This document shows positions 1-6,961 of a DNA stretch of 36,313 bases, in pieces. Origin of the DNA: Yoonia sp. (GTDB lineage Bacteria; Pseudomonadota; Alphaproteobacteria; Rhodobacterales; Rhodobacteraceae); NCBI RefSeq assembly GCF_030731595.1, contig NZ_JANQTS010000104.1:1-36313 (forward strand), read 5' to 3'. Under the pieces are notes generated by a model. It was given only the letters and a program-made list of their open reading frames with translations, was not told the origin of the DNA and did not search any database. The position numbers and the translations under genes were made by a program. Positions within the stretch are counted from its first letter, which is position 1. Every line of letters starts with the position of its first letter.

Positions 1-1140
1 CATCCGGTCGAGTTCATGGCCGGTGTGATGAACTGCGATATCCATCTGACCGACAAGCTGGGCGTCTATTTCCAAGAGGTCAAAAAGGGCCTCGGGATCG
101 CCTATACCCCGCCCTGCGTGAACCGGTCGATGGCGACATTCGATGTGAAAGATCAAAAGCTGGTCTATGCGCTGGGCGCGCTCAAGAACGTGGGTGTCGA
201 GGCGATGAAGCTGATCGTCGAAGGGCGCGGGGATCGCCCCTTCGTCAACCTGTTCGATTTTGCGCGCCGTGTCGATCTCAAGCGCGTCAGCAAGCGGCCT
301 TTGGAGATGCTGGCACGGGCAGGGGCCTTTGATGTGCTGGATCCCAACCGCAGGCGGGTGATGCAAAGCCTTGATGCGCTGTCAGGCTATTCTGCGGCTA
401 TTCACGACCAGAAATCCTCTAATCAGGTGTCCCTGTTTGGCGAGGCAGGGGATGACCTGCCCGAACCACGGCTTGCGGGGGGCGATGACTGGTTGCCTGC
501 AGAACGGCTGGCTGAAGAGTTCAAGGCCATCGGGTTCTATCTGTCGGGGCATCCGCTGGATGACTATATGGGCGCTCTCAAGCGCAAGCAGGTGCTGACC
601 TTGGACGAGGTGATTGTTCGAGCGGCGAAAGGTGCGGCGATTGTAAAGATGGCGGGCACGGTATCAGGGCGGCAGGAACGCAAGTCGGCGCGCGGCAACC
701 GCTTTGCTTTTGTGCAACTGTCCGACCCGACAGGGCAATACGAGGTCACGATGTTCTCGGACACGCTAGAGGCCGCGCGCGATGTCCTCGAGACCGGATC
801 GCAGATTGTCCTGACATGCGAAGCGACGATGGAGGCGGATCAGCTCAAGCTTTTAGGCCGCTCTGTCGCGCCGATTGATAGTGTTGTGGCGGATGCGGGC
901 AGCAGCGGGTTGCGCGTGTTTATTGACGGGCCGGAGGTGATCGGGTCGGTCGCCTCTATCCTTGCCAATGCAGCCAAGGATGGGGTGCGGGCAGCACGGG
1001 GCCCGATCTATTTTTGTCTGATGAACGATGATCTGCCGGGCGAGGTCGAACTGGATCTGGGTGATGATTTCCCCGTCAATCCGCAGATCAAGGGGGCGTT
1101 GCGGTCCTTGGGCGGGGTGATCGAGGTCGAGGATGCGTAA
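1..1140 (+). CDS. dnaE: DNA polymerase III alpha subunit, C-terminal part (5' end outside window)
   Basis: Replicative polymerase catalytic subunit, cut by the left edge; the frame is open from base 1 (HPVEFMAGVMNCDIHLTDKL) to TAA at 1138-1140. The visible part covers the end of the polymerase fingers region, the helix-hairpin-helix segment (the stretch containing ALGALKNVG and LFDFARRVDLKRV) and the OB-fold that binds single-stranded DNA (KMAGTVSGRQERKSARGNRF). The order and motifs match bacterial DnaE; the N-terminal PHP domain and catalytic aspartates lie outside. It converges on slyX, and a palindromic element lies in the 40-bp gap. No frameshift is seen. An error-prone DnaE2 paralogue is less likely, because the MNCDIHLTDK and OB-fold segments read as standard DnaE. 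Confidence 0.95.
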   Translation, partial: HPVEFMAGVMNCDIHLTDKLGVYFQEVKKGLGIAYTPPCVNRSMATFDVKDQKLVYALGALKNVGVEAMKLIVEGRGDRPFVNLFDFARRVDLKRVSKRPLEMLARAGAFDVLDPNRRRVMQSLDALSGYSAAIHDQKSSNQVSLFGEAGDDLPEPRLAGGDDWLPAERLAEEFKAIGFYLSGHPLDDYMGALKRKQVLTLDEVIVRAAKGAAIVKMAGTVSGRQERKSARGNRFAFVQLSDPTGQYEVTMFSDTLEAARDVLETGSQIVLTCEATMEADQLKLLGRSVAPIDSVVADAGSSGLRVFIDGPEVIGSVASILANAAKDGVRAARGPIYFCLMNDDLPGEVELDLGDDFPVNPQIKGALRSLGGVIEVEDA

Positions 1141-1141
1141 T

Positions 1142-1169
1142 GCAATGTGGATCATGATCCACGTTACCC
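1142..1169 (-). repeat. Palindromic extragenic element, copy 1
   Basis: The 16-bp perfect palindrome GTGGATCATGATCCAC (1147-1162) lies between the convergent dnaE and slyX stops. Read on the minus strand, 24 of 28 bases match the element at 30684-30711, which also lies between two convergent genes. There is no T-tract, so it is not a standard intrinsic terminator, although it could fold in both transcripts. Function is inferred only. Confidence 0.6.
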
Positions 1170-1180
1170 GCTGAACCTGC

Positions 1181-1384
1181 CTACCAATGCGGCGGTCGCT
1201 GGTCCGCAAGCGGGACGGTGCCGCCTGCATCCAGTTCCCGTCCTGCCTCGCGCTCCATCAACATCGCAAGCCGTCGCTGCGCCAGCGCCAGTTCTGTTTC
1301 CTGCCGTGCGACGATATCCGACAGATCCTCGACCGTGCGGGTCAGATGGGCGATTTGCTCTTCCAGATGGGTGATATCAGTCAT
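1181..1384 (-). CDS. slyX: SlyX-like small coiled-coil protein
   Basis: A 67-residue protein that is almost entirely one amphipathic helix ([18 protein letters not shown] onward) and ends in [10 protein letters not shown], close to the PPHY-type end of SlyX proteins. SlyX function is unknown; in enterobacteria the gene lies next to slyD, which is not the case here. The ATG at 1382-1384 has only a poor ribosome-binding site. The gene is divergent from hisS across about 120 bp and convergent with dnaE. Its leucine/isoleucine heptad pattern predicts an oligomeric coiled coil. Length and ending fit the family well, so the family call is firm while the role is not. Confidence 0.8.
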   Translation of the reverse strand: MTDITHLEEQIAHLTRTVEDLSDIVARQETELALAQRRLAMLMEREAGRELDAGGTVPLADQRPPHW

Positions 1385-1508
1385 GCGCCGTTTCTATACA
1401 GAGCAAGACGCGCAGGAAAGCCCCTGCATGAATGGACGATTGCATTGCCCCTGTGACATTGGCGGGTTAAACGGCGCGGGAACAGACGTGACTGGCAGGA
1501 CCAAAGTA

Positions 1509-2987
1509 ATGGCCAAAGACAAAAAGCAACCACGGCCCAAGGCGCAGACGCCCAAGGGCTTTCAGGATTACTTCGGCGCGGACGTGACCGAACGCACAGC
1601 CATGCTGTCCAAGATTGCCGAAGTCTATCATCGCTATGGGTTTGACGCGCTGGAAACATCTGCCGTGGAAACGGTCGAGGCGCTGGGCAAGTTTCTGCCG
1701 GATGTGGATCGCCCGAACGAGGGTGTTTTTGCATGGGAAGAAGACAACGACTGGCTGGCGCTGCGCTATGATCTGACGGCACCTTTGGCACGTGTCGCCG
1801 CGCAGTATCGCAACGATCTGCCGTCACCCTACCGCCGCTATGCGATGGGCCCAGTCTGGCGCAACGAAAAGCCCGGACCGGGGCGGTTTCGCCAGTTCTA
1901 TCAGTGCGACGCCGATACGGTTGGATCTGGGTCCGTCGCCGCAGACGCCGAGATTTGCGCGATGCTGTCGGATACGCTGGAGGCCGTGGGGATTGCACGC
2001 GGCGACTATGTGATCCGTGTGAATAACCGCAAGGTGCTGAACGGGGTCTTGGAAGTTGCTGGCCTGTCCGGAGACGACAAAGAGGCCGAGCGCGGGATCG
2101 TGCTGCGCGCGATAGACAAGCTGGATCGGTTGGGCGTTGAGGGTGTACGCGCGTTGCTGGGGGAAGGTCGCAAAGACGAGAGTGGCGATTTCACCAAGGG
2201 CGCGGGGCTGGAAGACGCGCAGGCCGATGTGGTGATGGGGTTTATGGATGCCAAACGCGATACGGGCGCGGCGACGGTTGCCCGCCTGCGTGAATTGGTT
2301 ACCGGGTCCACGATCGGCGAAGATGGTGCTTCGGAGCTTGAAACCATTGCTGCGTTGCTTTCTGCGCAAGACTACGGCCCTGACCGCATCATCATCGACC
2401 CCTCCGTCGTCCGTGGCCTTGGCTACTACACCGGCCCTGTCTATGAGGCTGAACTGACCTTTGAAATCACCGACGAAAAGGGCCGTCCGCGCAACTTCGG
2501 CTCTGTCGCGGGCGGGGGGCGGTATGACGATCTGGTCAAGCGGTTCACTGGCCAAGAGGTTCCCGCCACCGGTGTTTCCATCGGCGTGGACCGGTTACTG
2601 GCCGCTTTGCGCGCCAAAGGGCAGATCGGTGCGGCCGCTGCTGGCCCTGTCGTTGTCACCGTGATGGACCGCGACCGCATGGCCGATTACCAGACGATGG
2701 TGAAGGAACTGCGCAACGCGGGCATCCGCGCCGAGGTCTATCTGGGCAATCCCAAGAATTTCGGCAATCAGTTGAAATATGCCGACAAGCGCAACGCGCC
2801 CATCGCGATTATCGCGGGTGGCGATGAGTTCGACAAAGGCGTGGTGCAGATCAAGGACCTGATCCTTGGGGCCGAGATTGCCAAGAATGCCACTTTGGAA
2901 GAATGGAAGGACCGCCCGAGCCAGTACGAGGTGCCGCGCGACCAGATGCTCGCAAAGGTGCGCGACATTCTGGACGGGCAGGGCTGA
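1509..2987 (+). CDS. hisS: Histidyl-tRNA synthetase
   Basis: Charges tRNA-His with histidine in the cytoplasm (class II aminoacyl-tRNA synthetase, 492 aa). The start chosen is ATG 1509 ([20 protein letters not shown]); the frame stays open upstream to about 1218, but that part overlaps slyX and lacks family sequence. Motif 2 is visible around residues 107-135 ([20 protein letters not shown]), and the histidine-specific segment ([17 protein letters not shown]) lies further on, followed by the C-terminal anticodon-binding domain. It is somewhat longer than the E. coli enzyme, as is usual in this family of organisms. The TGA overlaps the hisZ ATG by one base, so hisS, hisZ and hisG form one translationally coupled operon that links histidine charging with histidine synthesis. 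Confidence 0.97.
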   Translation: MAKDKKQPRPKAQTPKGFQDYFGADVTERTAMLSKIAEVYHRYGFDALETSAVETVEALGKFLPDVDRPNEGVFAWEEDNDWLALRYDLTAPLARVAAQYRNDLPSPYRRYAMGPVWRNEKPGPGRFRQFYQCDADTVGSGSVAADAEICAMLSDTLEAVGIARGDYVIRVNNRKVLNGVLEVAGLSGDDKEAERGIVLRAIDKLDRLGVEGVRALLGEGRKDESGDFTKGAGLEDAQADVVMGFMDAKRDTGAATVARLRELVTGSTIGEDGASELETIAALLSAQDYGPDRIIIDPSVVRGLGYYTGPVYEAELTFEITDEKGRPRNFGSVAGGGRYDDLVKRFTGQEVPATGVSIGVDRLLAALRAKGQIGAAAAGPVVVTVMDRDRMADYQTMVKELRNAGIRAEVYLGNPKNFGNQLKYADKRNAPIAIIAGGDEFDKGVVQIKDLILGAEIAKNATLEEWKDRPSQYEVPRDQMLAKVRDILDGQG

Positions 2988-4060
2988 TGCCAACCTCTGC
3001 CGCGACACGGGAAGAGGCGCGCCGCCTGCGGAACCTCTTTGCAGCCAAAGGCGCTCTTGTCATCAAGGCCGATGTCTTGCAGCCTGCCGAGACCCTGCTT
3101 GATCTTTATGGCGAAGATATCCGTGCGCGGTCTTATCTGACCTCTGACCCATTGCGCGGCGAGATGGTTCTGCGCCCCGATTTCACTGTGCCCGTCGTGC
3201 AGATGCATATGGAAAGCTATGCTGATCCGGCCCGCTATACCTATTCGGGCAAGGTGTTTCGCAAGCAGGAACATGATGAAACCCGCGCCAATGAATATGT
3301 GCAGGTGGGATACGAGGTTTTCGACGGCCAGAACCCAGCGGCTGCCGACGCCGAGGTCTTTGCCGCGATTGCCGAAGGGTTGTCTGGCCTGCCGGTGCGT
3401 GCCGCGACGGGGGATATCGGAATTTTGATGGCGGCTGTACGCGGGTTGCGGACGACCGATGACCGCAAGGCTGCATTGCTGCGCCATATCTGGCGACCAC
3501 AGCGGTTTCGGGCGCTGCTCAAGCGGTTTGGATCAGCGGCCGTGCCGCCTGCGCGGGCGGCTTTGCTGGCGGCAGACGACCCCTTTGCCAATGCGGGCCC
3601 CGATATCGGTTTGCGTGCCCGTACCGAGGTTGCGGCCCGGATTGCTGCGCTGCGCGCCGACGCGGCCGCCCCGCCGATTGCCACAGAAGAAATCGCACTG
3701 ATCGACGCCATCCTCGGACTGCGCGAAACGGCACCGAATGTGCTGAGCGCGCTGCGCGATATCGTTGTGGATATGCCCGCGATTGCTGATGCGGTGAAAA
3801 GGCTGGAGGCGCGTTTGGCAGCCCTTGGTTCGCGTGGGGTAGAAGTCGAAACGCTGGAGTTCGAGGGCAGCTATGGCCGGACCTCTCTGGAATATTACGA
3901 CGGGTTTGTTTTCGGTTTCTATGCCACGGACCGCCCGGAATTACCGCCTGTCGCGACCGGAGGCCGCTATGACGCGCTGACCGCGCGGTTGGGCCAAGGC
4001 CGCGCCGTACCGGCCGTCGGCGGCGTGATCCGCCCCGATCTGGCGTTGGAGTTGCTGTGA
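2987..4060 (+). CDS. hisZ: ATP phosphoribosyltransferase regulatory subunit
   Basis: A HisS paralogue (357 aa) that lost tRNA charging and forms a hetero-octamer with short HisG, which is needed for activity and histidine feedback in the first step of histidine synthesis. The class II synthetase fold shows in PARYTYSGKVFRKQ (about residues 81-94), a remnant of motif 2, and in SLEYYDGFVFGFYA and ATGGRYDALTARLG, which parallel the GYYTGPVYE and [11 protein letters not shown] segments of HisS next door. The aminoacylation signature GRFRQ of HisS is replaced here (EHDETRANEY). The ATG lies in a TGATG overlap with hisS, and the stop overlaps the start of hisG. The two adjacent paralogues make a clear local duplication-and-divergence pair. 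Confidence 0.93.
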   Translation: MPTSAATREEARRLRNLFAAKGALVIKADVLQPAETLLDLYGEDIRARSYLTSDPLRGEMVLRPDFTVPVVQMHMESYADPARYTYSGKVFRKQEHDETRANEYVQVGYEVFDGQNPAAADAEVFAAIAEGLSGLPVRAATGDIGILMAAVRGLRTTDDRKAALLRHIWRPQRFRALLKRFGSAAVPPARAALLAADDPFANAGPDIGLRARTEVAARIAALRADAAAPPIATEEIALIDAILGLRETAPNVLSALRDIVVDMPAIADAVKRLEARLAALGSRGVEVETLEFEGSYGRTSLEYYDGFVFGFYATDRPELPPVATGGRYDALTARLGQGRAVPAVGGVIRPDLALELL

Positions 4061-4749
4061 TGCTGAAACTTGGCGTGCCTTCCAAGGGGCGGTTAATGGA
4101 AAAGACCTTTGACTGGTTCGGTGCACGCGGCGTCGGCCTGCGCAAATCCGGGTCGGATCGTGAATATGCGGGGGCTGTCGAAGGGTTTGACGGTATTGAA
4201 CTGGTGCTGCTCTCTGCCGGTGAAATTCCGCGCGAACTGGCGTCAGGCAATATCCATCTGGGTGTGACCGGGTCCGATCTGGTGCGCGAAAAGATCCCGA
4301 ATTGGGATACCCGCCTGACGGAACTGGCCCCGATGGGTTTCGGTGGGGCCGATCTGGTGATCGCTGTGCCGCAGGCCTGGGTCGATGTTGCGACCCTGGA
4401 TGATCTGGACGCGGCGGCGGCGGCTTTTCGCAAGACCCACGGGTTCCGGATGCGGATTGCGACAAAGTATCACCGTCTGGTACGTGAATTCCTGCGCGAA
4501 CAGGGCGTTGCCGATTATCAGCTTGTCGATAGCCAGGGGGCCACCGAAGGCACAGTCAAGAATGAAACCGCCGAAGCTATCGCCGATATCACATCGACCG
4601 GAGAGACGCTGCGCGCCAATGGCCTGAAAATTCTCGACGATGGCTTGATCCACGCCTCTCAGGCAACCCTGTTTCGGGGGCGCCGCAAGGACTGGACCGC
4701 AGAGCAGCGCGCCACCCTCAAAGCACTGGTTGAGGTGCTCAAGCTTTAG
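4060..4749 (+). CDS. hisG: ATP phosphoribosyltransferase, short form
   Basis: Condenses ATP and PRPP in the first committed step of histidine biosynthesis. At 229 aa it is the short HisG type without the C-terminal regulatory domain, which is why hisZ is next to it. Visible motifs are LGVPSKGRLMEKTFDWF at the N-terminus and the PRPP-binding loop near residues 160-181 (GATEGTVKNETAEAIADI). The ATG at 4060 overlaps the hisZ TGA by one base; an in-frame GTG at 4057 is possible but would add only one residue. The stop lies 6 bp from the stop of the convergent acyl-CoA ligase gene, with no room for a separate terminator. Confidence 0.96.
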   Translation: MLKLGVPSKGRLMEKTFDWFGARGVGLRKSGSDREYAGAVEGFDGIELVLLSAGEIPRELASGNIHLGVTGSDLVREKIPNWDTRLTELAPMGFGGADLVIAVPQAWVDVATLDDLDAAAAAFRKTHGFRMRIATKYHRLVREFLREQGVADYQLVDSQGATEGTVKNETAEAIADITSTGETLRANGLKILDDGLIHASQATLFRGRRKDWTAEQRATLKALVEVLKL

Positions 4750-4755
4750 CTTGCA

Positions 4756-6288
4756 TCAGGATTTCAGACCTTCCCGAAGGAACCGGCGCAGGATCTTGCC
4801 TGACGCGGACTTGGGAATGGTATCGACAAAGTAGATATGGTGCAGCTGTTTGTAATGGGACAGTTGCGCGCCGACATGCGCCTTGATCGCGGCCTCGTCT
4901 GGGGCGGGATCGCCAGCGACCACAAAGGCCACGGGCAGTTCCCCTGCCTCGTCATCGGGCAGGCCGACAACGGCGGCATCCGTGATGCCGGTCATGGCGA
5001 CCAGAGTCGCTTCCAACTCGGCGGGGGCCACCTGAAAGCCCTTGTATTTTATCAATTCTTTCAGGCGATCGGTGATGAACATATAGCCGTCAGCGTCGAT
5101 CTTGGCGATATCGCCTGTGCGCAGCCAGCCATCCTCTGTGATGCTTTCAGCGGTAGCTTTGGGGTTGTTGAGATAGCCTTGCATGACCTGCGGGCCTTTG
5201 ATCCAAAGCTCGCCTTCCTCGCCAGCAGCGAGGTCCGCACCGGTTTGGATATCGACGATCCGGCACAAGGTATTGGGCGCCGTAACGCCCGCCGCGCCAG
5301 ACCGCGGCGCATGGCGCGGCACGACATGGGACACAGGGCTGAGTTCGGTCATGCCATAGCCTTGCAGGGCGGTGCAGCCCAGACGTGCAGCGATCGCGTT
5401 CGAGAGTTCGGGGCCAGAGGGGGCGGCGGCAATAAAAACTTCGTTCAGGGCAGAGAGGTCGTAGTCATCGACCAGCGGGTGCTTGGCCAGTGCCAGTGCC
5501 ACAGGTGGGACGACCCACATGCGACGCGCTTTGTAATCCTGACTGATCTGCAAAAAGAGCGGCAGATCAAAGCGTGGCATCGTCACCAAGGCTCCGCCGC
5601 CGCCAAGGTGAATATTCATCAAGACCGTCATGCCGTAGATATGGAAGAACGGCAGGAAAGCAGCCGTGACCTCACCGGGTTGAAAGTCGGCCGCGACGAT
5701 GGATTGATCGACATTGATCACCAGATTGCGGTGCGACAGCATCACGCCCTTGGGCAGGCCCGTGGTGCCGGACGAATAGGGCAGGACAACGGTGAATGCA
5801 TCCAGATCTACAGGCACTTGCGCTGTAATAGGATCGCCATAAAGGGCCGCGTACTCCGGTGTGCCAATGGCGATCACTGGGATGTCGCCCGCACCCGCCT
5901 TGGCGGTCTCCATGAAATCGGGGATCGTGATCAGAAGCTCTGCACGCGAGTCCGCCAACTGATGGGCGACCTCATGGGCTGTATAGGTCGGGTTCAGCGT
6001 GGTGATCGTGCCGCCGCCCCAAGCGACCGCATGAAAGACAACGCAATACTCGGGCATGTTGGGCGCCATGATCGCGACCGTATGACCGGCCCCGAATCCG
6101 GCCGCTGCCAGCCCGCCAGCCATGCGCTTTACCTGATCCATAAAGGCAGAGGCCGTGAGGCTGCGCCCGGTAGGGCCATCCGTGAGAACCACCGCGTCGG
6201 GCCTGTTTTGCAGCCCTTCAAAGACACGTTCAGTGATGCTCAGATCGGTTGCGGCAACGTCAGGGTAGGGACTGGTAAAAATGGTCAT
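4756..6288 (-). CDS. AMP-dependent acyl-CoA ligase (4-coumarate-CoA ligase-like)
   Basis: A 510-aa adenylate-forming enzyme of the ANL superfamily that should activate a carboxylic acid with ATP and transfer it to coenzyme A. Motifs are complete: phosphate loop YSSGTTGLPKG (171-181), GYGMTE (310-315), hinge-region RTGD (390-393), DRLKELIKYKGFQVAP, and catalytic lysine in PKSASGKIL (492-500, K498). The order and the KGFQVAPAELE segment resemble plant 4-coumarate-CoA ligase and bacterial relatives, but the acid substrate cannot be read from sequence; medium-chain or aromatic acids are both possible. There is a strong ribosome-binding site (AGGAGG) upstream of the ATG. It lies 46 bp downstream of the DUF1489 gene on the same strand and may share its transcript. 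Confidence 0.9.
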   Translation of the reverse strand: MTIFTSPYPDVAATDLSITERVFEGLQNRPDAVVLTDGPTGRSLTASAFMDQVKRMAGGLAAAGFGAGHTVAIMAPNMPEYCVVFHAVAWGGGTITTLNPTYTAHEVAHQLADSRAELLITIPDFMETAKAGAGDIPVIAIGTPEYAALYGDPITAQVPVDLDAFTVVLPYSSGTTGLPKGVMLSHRNLVINVDQSIVAADFQPGEVTAAFLPFFHIYGMTVLMNIHLGGGGALVTMPRFDLPLFLQISQDYKARRMWVVPPVALALAKHPLVDDYDLSALNEVFIAAAPSGPELSNAIAARLGCTALQGYGMTELSPVSHVVPRHAPRSGAAGVTAPNTLCRIVDIQTGADLAAGEEGELWIKGPQVMQGYLNNPKATAESITEDGWLRTGDIAKIDADGYMFITDRLKELIKYKGFQVAPAELEATLVAMTGITDAAVVGLPDDEAGELPVAFVVAGDPAPDEAAIKAHVGAQLSHYKQLHHIYFVDTIPKSASGKILRRFLREGLKS

Positions 6289-6334
6289 AATGGCTCCTCC
6301 TGCGCCGGATCATGGCACAGGGCTTGCCGTCTGC

Positions 6335-6766
6335 CTAGCGCACTCCGATGGCGGCGAGTGCCTTTGAGAGTTCAGGCGGAAGCGCTTCTTCGTCTTGGCG
6401 GCCTTGGGGCAGGTCGCGGGGGGCATCATTCTCGGGCAGGTAGCGCCAGCCCTGAAAAGCGCGTTTGGGCGTTGCTTCGACCCGGATCAGGCCGGGTTTG
6501 CAGACAATGGCGCAGCGGCGGATATCGTCAGCACCGATGTATTCATCAAGGCGCAGGACGGGTTGGCGGCACAGGATCACGCCTTTGATGACCCAAAAAA
6601 TCGACCCGCCGTTAAGGATTTCATCGCCCCGCTTGGGCCACATCCGGGTGACGTGGCGCGGCAGTCCGTCATCGGTCTGCGCGCGCCGCGTGTTTTGCCA
6701 GTCTGCAAGGTCGGCGATGTCTTCGGTGCCGACCGACAGCTTGAGCATATGCACGGTTTTCGTCAT
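6335..6766 (-). CDS. DUF1489 family protein
   Basis: A 143-aa soluble protein recognised by the conserved run RHVTRMWPKRGDEILNGGSI, followed by WVIKGVILCRQ and FQGWRYLP. This family is widespread in Alphaproteobacteria and has no assigned function that I know of. No signal peptide or membrane segment is visible, so it should be cytoplasmic. ATG 6764-6766 follows a G-rich ribosome-binding site. It is divergent from nrdJ across 195 bp and is followed by the acyl-CoA ligase. The acidic, proline-rich C-terminus looks less ordered. The family call is firm; the role is unknown. Confidence 0.85.
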   Translation of the reverse strand: MTKTVHMLKLSVGTEDIADLADWQNTRRAQTDDGLPRHVTRMWPKRGDEILNGGSIFWVIKGVILCRQPVLRLDEYIGADDIRRCAIVCKPGLIRVEATPKRAFQGWRYLPENDAPRDLPQGRQDEEALPPELSKALAAIGVR

Positions 6767-6805
6767 TCGTCCCCCCCGGGATGAGCCTTAGAGGTAAGGC
6801 GGTTC

Positions 6806-6835
6806 TTGCGTGAATCAATGACACGGTTATATTAT
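6806..6835 (+). promoter_or_regulatory. Candidate nrdJ promoter
   Basis: TTGCGT (6806-6811) and TATTAT (6830-6835) are 18 bp apart, a reasonable housekeeping promoter; TATATT two bases upstream is an alternative -10. The predicted start site falls inside the first candidate NrdR box, as expected for a repressed promoter. Inferred from sequence only. Confidence 0.4.
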
Positions 6836-6879
6836 CTATATATCCGCATTTAGTGGATTGCGATCACTATATGTGGTAT
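6833..6879 (+). promoter_or_regulatory. Candidate NrdR box pair upstream of nrdJ
   Basis: Two 16-bp sites start exactly 31 bp apart, at 6833 and 6864. The second (TCACTATATGTGGTAT) matches about 12 of 16 positions of the known NrdR box ACACTATATATTGTGT; the first shares mainly the core CTATATAT. Paired boxes about three helical turns apart are the known arrangement for NrdR, the ATP/dATP-sensing repressor of ribonucleotide reductase genes. The first box is weak, so the spacing carries much of the call. Confidence 0.55.
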
Positions 6880-6961
6880 GTAGAAGAGCGTTTCAGAATC
6901 CTGACAACTTCACTATCATGACGGCTTACCGTTATGATCACCTCTCCGGAAGGCCTATTGC

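Noticed and set aside
1218-1508. Long N-terminal extension of hisS in the same open frame
   Set aside because: It overlaps slyX on the other strand and has no synthetase sequence; ATG 1509 gives the normal HisS start.
4837-6588. A 583-codon open frame opposite the acyl-CoA ligase and DUF1489 genes
   Set aside because: Low-complexity His/Arg/Gly-rich translation without any family motif; both opposite-strand genes have complete motifs.
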